Source of the DNA: Zerene cesonia
Taxonomy: Eukaryota > Arthropoda > Insecta > Lepidoptera > Pieridae
Length of the DNA stretch: 64,000 nucleotides
Reading direction: 5' to 3'
NCBI RefSeq assembly: GCF_012273895.1
Contig: NC_052115.1
Location: forward strand, 8,487,183 to 8,551,182
The translations under genes were made by a program, and so were the position numbers. The number at the start of each line of letters is the position of its first letter. Within the stretch, counting starts at the first letter, position 1. Below are positions 47,756-60,385 of this stretch, one piece after another. The notes beneath the pieces are model-generated. The model was given only the letters and a program-made list of their open reading frames with translations. It did not search any database and was not told the DNA's origin.

Positions 47756-47925
47756 AGTTCGCTGGAATCCCATTTAATAAGTAACAATGGGATATGGGAT
47801 TGGGATGAGAAACGTAAACAATACAGTAATAAAATAGTACTTTGTTGAACGTATTCGTTCATAAATAAATTCACATAATGTTTAAACTTTTATGCATATT
47901 GTCAGAATTGTATAAACTATGGGTA

Positions 47926-48130
47926 TCCTACTAATATTATAAATTATAAATGCGAAAGTTTGTAAGGATGTGTGTGTTTGTTGCTCTTTCAAAAACTATT
48001 CAACCGATTGCAATGAAATTTGACACGCAGACAGCTGGACAACCGGAATACCATATATGTAGGCAACCTTTTATCCCGATATTCCTACGGGATACGGACT
48101 TACGCGGGTGAAACCGCGTGGCGCAGCTAG
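47926..48130 (+). mobile_element. Lep1-like Helitron, full length
   Basis: TCCTACTAATATTATAAATT (with a 9-bp internal duplication of ATTATAAAT) to TGGCGCAGCTAG. Confidence 0.77.
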
Positions 48131-49538
48131 TGTTACATACACCTCAAAACAGTTTGTATGTGTAGTTCAAAAACGATAAGTCAAATTGAATAATAATAAT
48201 TTCTTTTTAGTTCGGTATGGTATATAACTTCAGGATTACAAATCCTCAAGTATTATCTCTATTGTCATCAAATCTCTTCTGTTTTCATCAAGTTCAGAAG
48301 GAGAACAGCATCGCAACGGCTTCGTCGATAGAATCAACTTTGAGTGTGAGTTTGAGTTGAGTTTGAATAGAAACAAAAGAATTTCATGAGACCATACGAA
48401 AAACTAGCATACGAAGCTGCAGTGGAAAGCAAGTTAAAGTACATTTCTTGAATCGACAAGAATCTCTAATTAAGCCTAGGCCAATGATATTTCGATACTG
48501 TGTGGAAACATTATTACCTACATATTAATAAAAACATGCAGCAAACTATCATTGCATGCCTTTGTAACGACTTTACGTTCGATAAACAGTAACCTTCTGT
48601 AATTACACGGTTAGGGGTTGACAACCTTTCGCTTAGTATATAAAAACGGTACAAAATCCGCAAAAACTTAATTTTTGAAGGTTTAAACCTTATACGCTTA
48701 TAAAAGTTTAATCAACTTAAACTGGTTTTCGTATAAACATACACGCGAATAAAGTTTAAAGTGTTGTTATTGTACCTAAAAAGGGATAACGTATTGACGC
48801 TATAAAAATCCAATAACATTAACATTTACATAACATCTTTTTAAATATTTTTATATTTTACAAATGGCAAATTATTTACCAAAATTTAATTTTATTTGTT
48901 TACCTAGTTTAAATATAACGTTAACTATTTAGGTCCTATAACAATTGAAATTTAATTGAAAAATAAATAAAAACATTTCACCACTACTAGCCAAAGGTTC
49001 CGCATTCATGTAACAACAGGTTACATCACCTGTCCGTAAAATTACAACCGTTAGGGCGGATCACCCTTTGCTTATTATTCAGCGAAGGAAATAGGGTTTG
49101 AAATAACCTTTTTTATTTATATGATGTTATCTTTAAGGAATGCACGATTATCTTTTGTGAGAATGTTTATCTTTTCTATTGCTATTTATGTTTTAAACCT
49201 AGTCTTATAGGTCAATGACGAGACATTGTTGTTAATTAATGAAATGTGTAATAATAATAATCTGTATTGATGAGTTATTTTAATATATTTATCTATATAA
49301 AAGCAATAAATTTTAGAAATTGTTTTGTTTTTGATAAGAAATACATAGTGTTTAATGAAATACTAAACTCTACAACATACTCTGTTATAGTTTTGTAATT
49401 ACCATATAGTTTTATTTATATAATACTAACTTTGATCTTCGTTTGCATGGTCATAGAAATAAGCATCCTATAAAATTTGGTAGATTTATAAAATAAGAAA
49501 TGATTCAAATAGGTATCTTCCCATGGGACAGAGATGTT

Positions 49539-49570
49539 TTATTTAGGTAACATATATGTTACCTAAATAA
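49539..49570. repeat. Perfect 32-bp palindrome
   Basis: TTATTTAGGTAACATA and its exact complement with no spacer; followed at once by AGGCTATAGCCT, another palindrome. Confidence 0.9.
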
Positions 49571-49849
49571 TAGGCTATAGCCTATATCCTGAATTTTTTT
49601 GCCTCAAACCAAAAAAAATCATACCACAAAATAGCTCCATTGAGATGAGAAGGAAAGACTACTTGCATTATCCCTTGGAACACCACTAAAAAGCCAGTTA
49701 CAGCCCTCGAAATAACAGTTAAATGTACACCATTTTATTTCTATCAAACGGAGCCAGGTCAAGGGGTTAGAACTGCTGTTTCTTAAGTTATTATATAAGT
49801 TACTGGCGACCAACTCGGACGGACGCAATTAAGCAAATACATATACACA

Positions 49850-49955
49850 TAAACCTTCCTCTTGAATCACTCTTTTGAAAAAATCCCCATCAAAATCTGT
49901 TGCGTAATTTTAATAATCTAACTGAAGAGTGATGTTTTATACTATGTAGTAAATA
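49850..49955 (-). repeat. Sixth-type element, fragment
   Basis: CTTCCTCTTGAATCACTC, CCCCATCAAAATCTGTTGCG and GATGTTTTATACTATGTAG. Confidence 0.45.
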
Positions 49956-50528
49956 AGCGTGACTTAAAAAACTACCATTTATTCAACAAAAACCTCTTAA
50001 ATAAATAATACATGCATAGCAAAGATGCAGCACAGCTGATATCGATGTGTTATATGAGCTCTCAAGCTGAAGTCATTAGTATTTCTTATCTGTGTAATAT
50101 TTCGCCCTGATAGCAACGACGCGGTATTAAATATGTATGGTATTCAATTATTTATATAGATATGGATTAATATGGACTATACGGTGATTTAAAAAATGGG
50201 ATGTGGCTGGATAGAAATGAGACGATTTGTCGAGGCTTTTTGTTGTTGTTAATTTTGTAACGATTTATAAAGATTTATTATTTAAGTTATTGTCATTGTG
50301 AAATATTACGTATATTATGTGAAATATTGTATATTTTGTTATCTATTCTACATACAATTGCGCTCATGTGTTTCTCTATTATTTTTTAATACATTTTCTT
50401 TTCCGAGGCCCTGACCACTGCACTTTTATTTCGATTAACCAATTAAAACCTAAATTTTAATTACATTGAACTAATCAAAGATAATTATAATCATAAACAA
50501 TTCAATAAACCATTTGTGTATTGCATAA

Positions 50529-50683
50529 ATCATACTAATATTATAAATGTGACAGTTTGTTAGTATGAATGTTTATCCGTCAATCACGCAGAAATTACAG
50601 AACGGATTTTGATGAAATTTGGTATACAGACGATTAAATGCTCCCTTGAGATAAATCAGGAAGCCGGGACAAGCGTCTAGTTA
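50529..50683 (+). mobile_element. Helitron-like element, fifth type
   Basis: TCATACTAATATTATAAATG, GTCAATCACGCAGAAATTAC, CGTCTAG near the end. A relative lies at 54107-54345 in reverse. Confidence 0.5.
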
Positions 50684-52430
50684 GTCATTTTTGCAACCAC
50701 AAAATACGTAAGTTATAACAAACAAAGACTAGCCACTCACACAGTTTAATTTTATAAATGCTATTCAGTTTGATGATTGTAGAAAATTAGGAAATGATTA
50801 CAACAGAGCGTCGAGATTACGGTCCAGCATCACAAACGGTTGTAGTTCGTTAAACAAAAGAATAACTGAGATAGCTACAATTTGGTCGCCTTCATAGGAA
50901 ATTATACGTTACCGTCAGAGCCTGACAAAACCTTACGGTGGTGTACGGTACTTCTAATCTGAGAACTGGTATACCGACATTCAAATTATAAATACACGGT
51001 AAGGATCAACAGAGATTATTGTGAGCGATTTTGTACAGGATGTAGACGTGCGATTTATTGAATGCTGTATACTTGTCATTCGTAATATATGCAAATAAGG
51101 ACATAAAATATATAAAATTTGTGTATATTATATTAGCTATTGTTAGTAACTATTTAAATAGTAAATATTCTAAAATTAATATATTCTTCAAACTGTCACC
51201 TCTAATTCAAAGCTTTAATAATAGATTGGTGAGAAAGAGTAGATCATATTAATGTGACCGTGGATTTCCAAGTATTTTCATTAAAATATGTTCCGTAGTT
51301 GTTGAAAACGTACAAACAGACAGATAGACTTTTGCACTACCAATATTGATTAATGATATAATGAATATGGATTTGATTGCGTAAAATCAAAGGATGAAAC
51401 GTATAAGTGGCTGTATGCTCCTTTTCCTTAACTATGATAGAACGTTCGGAATTCCGGACTAATTTTATTGAACACGTATCTCTGTCATTAGCAGTAAGAG
51501 CTTATAGCAATAAGCGCAATCTTATCTCCAAAGGAACCGCCCCGTGTATTTACAAACATTCCAATGTGGGGTGCCTTACCATCGAAATGTATTCGATTTT
51601 GTATTTGTTTTCAATTCGATTGCAATTTCGACTCGAACTCGATCTTGAATTACTCTTTACAACTTTACTTATCTTACAATTTGTACTGGATATTAGACTA
51701 GCAATAGCTTATTAATCAAATTGAATGGTATCATCGAAATAGATAGAAATTTTCCACTGAGACTAATTTAATATTGATTACAGGACAATTGATCGCTGTC
51801 TTAGTTTTTAAGACTAGTAGAGCAGTTTTCAATCGAATAAAACTCGGATGAATTAGATCTCGATGTTATCGGGAGTATCCCCACCAGGTATTTCAGTTAT
51901 TTAATGTACAAATTGAAAATTATTACACTATTACAATATTGTGCCTTCAATAAAAAACAGGGCTATAAAATAACTAGTTTTATAAAGTTAGCAACCATAT
52001 ATTTCAATTTACATATATTCACTCTATATTTATGTGACAAAACTTACCGTTAGAGCACCGATTTTAAAACAATGGTTACCTGTAATAAAGAAATTGTAAT
52101 TAATATTAAGAATGAGGCAATCTCTATACAAGATGTACTTTTAAAAATGTATTTTATTGGCGGGCACCAGCTTTTAAGTAAAAAATATCATAAAAATCGT
52201 TTCACACACTAAATACTTATGAGATGATGAGCGAACAAAACTCAAAAAAAATACAGTCGAATTGATACCCTCCTTTTTTAAAGTCGGTTGAAAATAAAGC
52301 GCAGTCCATTGCTTAATTAGACAAAAGCAATGGTCAAGTCCAGCGGCCATTTTGTATTTCACACTTAACGAGAATTATTTAAGCACGTGCATTTAGCGTT
52401 GCATGTAAGCCTACACGCAAGCGCGACGAG

Positions 52431-52497
52431 ATAGCATCGTGGGGAATCGAACCCGCTAATTAGCACGCCACTGCACCTATATGGTAACACCTTCATT
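52431..52497 (-). mobile_element. tRNA-like sequence, probably a SINE head
   Basis: On the minus strand GTGCAGTGGCGTGC is followed by GCGGGTTCGATTCCCC, a perfect B-box. The acceptor arms do not pair, so I do not call a functional tRNA. Confidence 0.4.
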
Positions 52498-52611
52498 TAC
52501 TTGCATATGTTATGGTCACTGTCTGCTCTCTGTGTATTGTGGATTAAAAGATTTCTTAATTTAAAGTGTCTACGAAGCAAGGGCTTTGTGAAGATGTTGT
52601 ATATGTCTTAA

Positions 52612-52862
52612 CCAACTGAACTGGTGGTTCACTTGATGGTAAGCGATCACCACCGCCCATGAGCGCCTCTGCGAATGCGCTGCCCGCTTTTAAAGGATAA
52701 GACAGGGATGACGTGAACTACAGGAAAGAAGGAAAGGACTGGGATGGTTGAGGAGGAGTAAATGGGTCTTCGGCTCCCTCATTTTATATGGGTGCGGTAC
52801 TTGCCCGGTGAGAGCTGGTGAACCAGCGTGATGAAGCTTACTCGTCTCACACGTTGCAATAT
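52612..52862 (-). mobile_element. S1 repeat copy
   Basis: Reverse copy: GATGGTAAGCGATCACCACC, GCCCGCTTTTAAAGG and GGTGCGGTACTTGCCCGG. Confidence 0.65.
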
Positions 52863-53811
52863 TAGCCTACTGTTTATTTTAATCAAATTCTCTCTACATA
52901 CACTCTGTATAAGAATGAGTGACATGTTGTTTTTAGTTGCTTGAAACAGTATTTATTATTATTTGCATTGTATTGTAGCTAACATTAATATCTGTATATT
53001 AACACACAAGGTGCGAGCATATACCGCAACTTACGGACCAGAGTTTTGAGCAAACGGGACCATCTATCACAGATTATCAACGCCCGTCGCGACCCGTGTG
53101 GAGCTGAACTCTCACGCGCATATTGAATTCAAATTGTAGCTGGGTAATCTGTATGGTGTGAATAAGGTCTTTTGGAAAGGAATTTTTAACAAACTAGCTG
53201 GTCGGCGTTGCCCGAAGTACATGTAAGGTCTATATAAATCAAGGATAAACTGTTTTATATGTTGATGTTATTCAGAAGTTGTAGAATTTAACGGATTTGA
53301 AACGGGATTCAATTTCCTACGTCCTACGTCCGTACTACTAAGCCATAATAGCTCTTGCAAGAAAACACTTCAATTATTTGTTTTTATTTACACTCTTAGC
53401 TACAGAGAATTGAAATTTAGCCAATCGTACCACGTGTATCTTACACAATTACACATGTGTCGTGACAAAATTAATTTCATTCAAAGTTTTCGTAATTTCC
53501 GATCATTACTGCATTGTTTATTGTTATCAATTACAGTTTTGATTTGAGAGAAGATTGATGTTGTTTTGATTGGGGACTGAAATTGATTTATTATTTATTA
53601 TTTCGTTAGTGACATTTAGTATTAAACTGGCTATTGTTTACGGCTTTATCTGTATATATACTAATATGATGGCAAAAAGTCTTAATCTATGATGAGGGTA
53701 TTTGAGCGCGGTTCTGTTTTTGAAGTAGGCCTATAACCTTTACTTTACAAAGTATACCTAATGCGTAGTTGGATTCTCGTGTCGTTTAAATGAAGCATTA
53801 AAGCTTTATCA

Positions 53812-54004
53812 CTACATAGTATAAAACAAAGTCGCTTTCTCTGACCCTATGTCCCTATGTATGCTTAAATCTTTAAAAGTACACAATGGATTTTGATTTT
53901 TTTTAATAGATAGAGTGATTCAATAGTAAGGTTTATACTATGTCTAAAATAACACCCATTAAACTACTCGGAATTTACGAGTGCGACTCGGGGGTAAAAG
54001 CTAG
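53812..54004 (+). mobile_element. CTAG-ended element, sixth type
   Basis: ATAGTATAAAACAAAGTCGC start, ATAGATAGAGTGATTCAA, CATTAAACTACTCGGAATTT, then AAAGCTAG end. Related sequences lie at 19.6, 42.5 and 49.9 kb. Confidence 0.55.
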
Positions 54005-54106
54005 TATATTACACGAAAAGTCTTCATAATATTTCGAGGGACTTACTTATTATCTATTGTAAGATTATTTTAAAATACACATATTTTTCAATTTATATTA
54101 TATTAG

Positions 54107-54345
54107 TTCCGCCCGCGGCTTTACCCGCGTGGAATTAGGACATTTATGAATGATTTAGTGACTGCCTATTGCTGTCTTATCCCAAGGGAGCATTTAATCG
54201 GTATAAAAAGTATCCTGTCACCTAAGTAAGCTCATACACTATTTGTAAATCAAATTTGATAAAAATCCGTTCAGTGGTTTCAGTGCGATTGACGGACAAA
54301 CAATCCAAACAAACAAACTTACACATTTATACTTTTAGTGTGATT
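54107..54345 (-). mobile_element. Helitron-like element, fifth type
   Basis: TTCCGCCCGCGGCTTTACCC, TCCCAAGGGAGCATTTAATC and CGATTGACGGACAAACAATC in reverse order of the 50.5 kb copy. Confidence 0.5.
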
Positions 54346-57178
54346 CATTCCAACCCAAACACATTAAAAAGTAGCGTTTGCTAAATTCATGTTTTCGTGT
54401 GTTCTTAATGGACATTTCGTTTCTACCGAATTCCTTAGCAGAGGCTTGCATCAGTTTTGGAGTCACGCACGCCGCGGGTCATCTGGACCTATCATTACAT
54501 CCTATTATGCTGTCTATGCTTCAGAATTTGGTAAATTAGTTTTTAGGGTTGCGTTATAAATACAGATAAACCAAAAACGAGTGATGCAGCATAAATTTAT
54601 TTGATAAATATTCACTGTTCTGTGTACATATTATGAGCATAATATATTATATTTGATGCATACTGCAGATACAATGGATGAACAATTACATATATTTTCC
54701 ATAAATGTGCATGTCTAAATCATTCTCTATATCCTGAGGAAAGGGTTTTAAATTTTTATAAAGAAAAAAATTATTATAAAAAAAAACTAAATCTCCTTCA
54801 AATTGTCACAAATAGACCAAAATAAAAATAGACCCGCGTGGCACTAGCTTTCAAATAAGAAAAAAAATTAAAAAAAAAAGTTCACTCTGTAAATGTTACG
54901 AGGTACGAAACGAAACACGAAAAAAAACATAAATAACCATAAATAACCATATTTTTTGAAGGCCGTTGATTAAAGTAAAATGCGCTTCTAAGAAACGCCA
55001 AATACCATTCAAACTCACTCTTGACCGAATTGTGTCCATAAACAAGTTCTTATAACATGGGCAAGACACCATTTTAAATTAATATAAATTTCCTATTTTG
55101 CTCTCGTATCACATTAAACTGGTTAGAAGCAGCTCAGTTTTTATAAAAATATATAATATTCAGGACATGCATTTTAATCTACATTTAATTATGAGACACT
55201 AGCTCACGCTTGTGACTTCATTCGCGTTGCAGAATCTTTGCATTTTTAAATTTCTTACACATAAACTGAGTAACGTACAAGGGATCTGCAAATAACAGTC
55301 TCATTCAGACGATTCCTGGTTATATATATATACCCAGTTAAGAAAACAGAGGAACACATAATATATCTTTTGAATGGTATTTATCAAACAGCTTAAGTCG
55401 TAGAGTCAATATTCAATTTTATTCAAGGATATACGTATATCTATATGTGGGGGGACCTTGTTTGAAAAGTTTGTATTTATTTTCATTACACATACGAATA
55501 AATGGTTTCGCATACATTCATACTAATTTCATAAGGACTTAATATCATGCAGTAACTAGAACATGCTAAAAGCAAGCAAAACCACACAAAACAATTTCTA
55601 TAAATATGTTCACACTGACTTTTGCAGTAGAATTTTTCAATTTATTTGAAAAATTGTTAGGGCTGATACATTTCACAATAGACCTCATCGATTTCTTTTT
55701 TATTTTCACGAAAATTTTCGTTTTCGCTAGCATTAAAACGTGGTATGACTATCTACCTCATACCGAGCAATTAGATTATGTAGATAGAAATTAAAATTAA
55801 ACATAGGTACATTATTCAATATAGAATTTGTATTTAAGAGATAGGATATTATGTTAATTACATATATTTATAATATTTTATAAAATAAACTCTACATATA
55901 AATTGTCTGATTTCCCCAGTTACATTGTTCAGTTTGGTACTAGATTTTTAGCACAAAGACAGGCGGCGACAAATACCTAATTAACGATAATATCCTAACT
56001 TCATTCTAATTCAACATGTAAATGTAAAATTTGAATACATAATTGCCAATTGCATTGCTTAGTCCCGAAACCGCAATAATTTTCAATTAACCGAAGCTCG
56101 TGAAATTTTACACACGGAAGCACAACCATTGGCAATAATTTAAATTCAATAGCAATCCGCAGAATATTCGCATTTAACTGAGCCCTGTGATTACATTTTA
56201 CGACACTACCGCAACCCATGCTAGCGGACGATAGCTGAACTAATATAAATTAAAGTTCGAACATCGGTAGCTAGATGGCGCTGAAATAAATAACAATTCT
56301 AACACCGTTGTTACGATACTTTCGTTTATTGCTTTTTATTCGATCTAAGGGTGTTTCGGTAATTTCATAACCATGTAATATGATCGTTCACATTGTCTAG
56401 AATCGTTGGGCAGTAACAATGATACTCGGTTTTATGCTTATCGCTGTTTTAATGACTTGCCTGCTGCGTGCACCGCGCTGCCTGGGGCTAATACCTCAAT
56501 TATTTTAATGAGCGAAATAAACGAATATCGTATTGTTTTATTAATATTTCAGCGCCGGAATGGTTATTGCCTTGTCTGTGTAATTTACAATGAATAATAT
56601 ATATATAAAATATATAGTTTAAGTGTTAAGTTTAAAAAGTTTCTCATAGTTTAAGTGTGTTTAATATAGGATGTAAAAATGTTAGTTTAATGAATTAGAT
56701 AGTATTATGATATCTGGAGCATTACCCAAGTTTATTTTTAATTATATGACGTGTATTAAGTAATTAAAATTTTCCTCTATTCCATTCCCATTATTGTATT
56801 AGATATACAAAAAGGGATCAATGATAAAGGTGATGTCGTAAGACGTGAAAAGAATCGTACATCATTAATTTATAGTACCTAAGTTCATACTCGGGAAAGT
56901 AAGTTTATTTAGCTAAAAACAAAATAATCACAATAAAAATCTCTCTTCCATGAGTCGACATAATTATTTTAAAATTATCAAACGCAATCATTTCTAAATC
57001 TTTTCTCACGAACTCGCATCCTGTCACAAAACATTTAGACGAACCTGTAATTTATCTGCATTTAGCAGATATAATGGCAGACAAAATGAGCCCGTGTCAA
57101 ACGATAATTGCTTCATTTCAGAACGATTTACTTTTTATGATCTTAATATTTGTCATTCACGTGACGATTTTATTTCCC
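54346..57178. other. Non-coding stretch upstream of gene A
   Basis: AT-rich, with only short frames (for example 55606-55794 and 56406-56597) lacking splice signals or recognisable residues. No clear promoter motif identified. Confidence 0.5.
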
Positions 57179-57341
57179 ACTAGCAATCCGCTCTGGCTTG
57201 GACCGTATTATTTATGTAGCGCTGAGGAGTCACGTACATATCCAACGGAGAAAGAATTGTTCAAATCGGTCCAGTAGTTTCTGAGATAAAGGCGTTCAAA
57301 CAAACAAACTTTTCTTTATCTATCTTTATATTATTATAGTA
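57179..57341 (-). mobile_element. Helitron-like element, fourth type, diverged
   Basis: Reverse: CACTAGCAATCCGCTCTGG, AATCGGTCCAGTAGTTTCTG, CAAACAAACAAACTTTTC. Its edge is about 640 bp upstream of the gene A start codon. Confidence 0.5.
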
Positions 57342-57980
57342 ACAACAATAATAAGCTACAATATTATTTCATATTCTTAATAGGCTTTGTATATTTTTTA
57401 TTATAGAATGGTAAACGATTGCATCAATATATTTCAAAGAAATCTCATCGGCAATTATATTCATAGGAATCCACACGTAACAAATACTCTTGGAAGTTTA
57501 ACAATGCAACAACATTGTTCTTTATAAACAAACAAACAAACACTATTCATTCGTGTGCTTTTAGTTCTGTAATATCGTCATATTTGCTACAAACTAACGG
57601 ACGTGAATACTGTTTTTATATTAACGGTGACATATTAAATCTAATAGGTTCAATGGTTAGTTATGTTTAATAGTGTACAACGACTACAGTGCTAAAGTTA
57701 TAATACATTAAAAAAACCTTAAAACTATTAGTAAGTAGTGTTATTTGAAATTTAGTACAGTATATAATTTAGTCATGACCTAAAAATTAATATATCTGTA
57801 ATAGTACATCAAACGGTCCGAAAACAATGCATAATACCGTTGAGTTTTACTCAATCGTATCTTGTTAAAAGTGAAATATAAGTAAACGAATGCAATTATG
57901 AGAAGCGAAAGTGAAAATGCGAGCATCCGATCACAAACCAGTAATTGTTTATAGCAATGTGTAACGCGTAACTGAATAAA

Positions 57981-57989
57981 ATGCAATGA
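57981..57989 (+). promoter_or_regulatory. Two-codon upstream ORF overlapping the gene A start
   Basis: ATGCAATGA: the first ATG is followed by one codon and a TGA that shares bases with the assigned start ATG at 57986. Ribosomes initiating at the first ATG would stop on top of the main start. An effect on translation is inferred and depends on the transcript starting upstream of 57981. Confidence 0.4.
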
Positions 57990-60326
57990 CATCAGTTGGT
58001 AACATAACTGAAGACCTTTGTAAAATATGTGACGGCAGGGTTGAATGTGCTCCGACAGCTATCCTTCTTATATCTCTAGTTCATACTCTCTACGGTCATA
58101 TAGGACCAGAAATTGATTATTTCGGTAAAAATAGACTACAATTGACAAAATCTGAGAGCAAGGTTACAGTGGATTTGAAAGAAGTGAGATATAAAGATAC
58201 GGAAGATGAGAATAGAAATGAAGACGTTGATATCAGGGATGTGGAGTTTGATTTTATTGTGATTGGCGGGGGTACTGCTGGCTGCGTGGTTGCTAGCCGA
58301 CTTTCTGAAAATAGGAAGTGGAAGGTAAAGAGAATCTTTCTTTGTTGTGTCTCTTTGAAATTCATATCTATTTTTAACTTATTACAACAAGATTATTTTT
58401 GGTGGTTCAATAGGATAATAGGGTTTAGGTTCATACATAAATACAAATTGTAACTGTAATCAGTTACAATTTTTTCAATAATATTCTAGAGGTATTTTTT
58501 ATTCGAACTGCGACGTATTTATATTTAAATAAATTTAGTTATAATTTTATAATAATACATTATTATACGTAAATTTTAGATACTTTTAATAGAAGCTGGC
58601 GCGGAGGAACCTAAAATGACCCTTATTCCAGCGCTTACAAGTGAATTCAAAGGATCTTCTCTTGACTGGCAATACACAATGAGACCGAAAAAGGGGTAAG
58701 TTTTACTAAAAATGCTAATATGGATCAGCGATATCATCTTCCAGAAAACTTAATATTTTTGAAATTTTAAAATTATAGTAAGAAATTCATTTATTAATTG
58801 CAAAAACAAATATATAGACGTACAGACTTGAGCTTGTAGATAGAATTATTTAAAATAAAAAATGGTCTTATGCAATTATCTCATGCATTGTTTGCAGGTT
58901 TTGCCAGAATCGCATAGATAAAGGCTGCGAAGTCGTGCAAGGCAAGGTTCTTGGCGGAACATCGTCTATTAACGAAATGGCCTACATAAGGGGCAGCCCC
59001 GCAGATTACGACGAGTGGGCACTTAATGGCAACGAAGGGTGGAGCTTTAGCCAAGTGCTACCGTACTTTAAATACTCCGAGGGGAATTACGACAAAGATA
59101 TATCGAAAAACAAATTCTTCCATTCAACTCAAGGTCCGCTAGATGTGGGCCGATACCCGTACGTTGATGATAACGTGGACGTTTTACTAAGCGCCTTTAA
59201 TGAAATGGGTTACAACTACACTGATATAAATGGCAGAAATCAACTGGGGTTCATGAGAATACAGACAACCTCGTACTTGGGCGAAAGAGTTAGCACCTAC
59301 ACAGCCTTTATAGAACCAATAAGAAAACTACGTTCGAATATTGTTATAATTACAGAAGCATTAGTTACTAAGATTAATTTTGAGTATAAAAGCGATAGTT
59401 TAAAAGCGAATGGTATAGAATTTATAAAAAATGGTACAAAGATAAGTATAAGAGCATCAAAAGAAATAATTTTAAGCGCTGGAGCTATTAATTCACCCAA
59501 GCTGTTAATGCAATCAGGGATAGGTCCTAGAGATTACTTGGAGTATTTAAATATAGATGTTTTATATGATTTGCCAGTAGGAGGAAATTTTCAAGATCAT
59601 TTGTCTGTTTGTTTACCAGTGATAAGACTAGCTAGAACAGCTACTAAAATAAATTTTCCTGATAAATTAAAGGACATAACTACTTACTATACAAAAGGTA
59701 TCGGACCACTATCAGCCAATTACCAAGTAGTTGCGTTCATCGAGTCTTCTATTTCCGAAGTCCTTGGAACACCCGATATTGAATTCAGATTTCGTGGTCA
59801 CGACTCTAACATGTACTACGATAAAATGGACATGTGCATATCTTTATTAACACCTAAAAGTAGAGGCCAAGTTGTGTTAAACGCAACGGATCCTATTTTC
59901 GGATCTCCGTTAATTTATCCGAATTTTCTAAAGAACCCAAAGGATGAGAAGAAACTGTTAGAAGGAATACAGGAAATAGTAAAGCTTTTTGATACAGAAG
60001 TTTTTAAAACAGCGGAATACGAATTTGATCCGAAACCAATTTTAAATAACGAATGCAGGGAACATGAACGTGTTTCTGAACAGTTTTGGCTTTGCATCAT
60101 TAGACATTTTTCTGCGCCGCTTCATAATTATGCAGGAACGTGTAAAATGGGGCCTCCTAAAGATCCAGAATCCGTTGTCGATAATAATTTATTAGTGTAT
60201 GGAGTAACTAATTTAAGAGTAGTAGATGCGTCAATTATGCCTAAGATTACTAGAGGTTCCACCGCAGCACCAGTCATAATGATAGCTGAAAAAGCAAGTG
60301 ATATAATAAAAAGTATTTGGTATTAA
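57986..60326 (+). CDS. GMC oxidoreductase, glucose dehydrogenase [FAD, quinone]-like (gene A), three exons
   Basis: Exons are 57986-58324, 58580-58695 and 58898-60326; joined they give 627 residues, a normal length for insect GMC enzymes. Introns (255 and 202 nt) have GTAAAG and GTAAGT donors and TTTTAG and TTGCAG acceptors. Visible domains: a hydrophobic stretch at residues 23-38 (signal or anchor), an acidic/basic linker at 55-86, the FAD-binding Rossmann motif IGGGTAG at 93-99, LLIEAG at 115-120, the first GMC signature GKVLGGTSSINEMAY from residue 167, the second signature GAINSPKLLMQSGIG, and a C-terminal GMC domain with GTCKMG and VVDASIMP. Family members oxidise alcohols or sugars with FAD, often secreted. 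Odd point: the usual catalytic His of HxxGTC is Asn562 (His561 is just before it), and the His/Asn partner is Ser606. Start chosen because ATG 57986 precedes the hydrophobic segment and no other Met occurs before the FAD domain. It converges on gene B. Confidence 0.93.
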
Positions 60327-60339
60327 ATTGAATTTTATT
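60322..60339. terminator. Facing poly(A) signals of genes A and B
   Basis: ATTAAA at 60322-60327 (+) overlaps the TAA stop of gene A. AATAAA on the minus strand at 60339-60334 lies about 47 bases past the gene B stop and very near the gene A stop. A further AATAAA on the plus strand near 60683 lies inside gene B. The 59 bp between the stop codons therefore probably cannot hold two separate 3' ends, and the transcripts may overlap tail to tail. Confidence 0.45.
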
Positions 60340-60385
60340 TACAATTTTACACTAAGTTCTTATTTACATTTATAGTTCATTATGG

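Larger units (their letters stand above)
48131..50528. other. Non-coding stretch
   Basis: Low GC, no exon-like frames; holds the 49.5 kb palindrome and a fragment of the sixth-type element. Confidence 0.5.

Noticed and set aside
53030..53140. GC-rich segment with a minus-strand frame ending at a GTAAGT
   Set aside because: Short frame, no acceptor with a proper pyrimidine tract and no protein-like motif; chance cannot be excluded.
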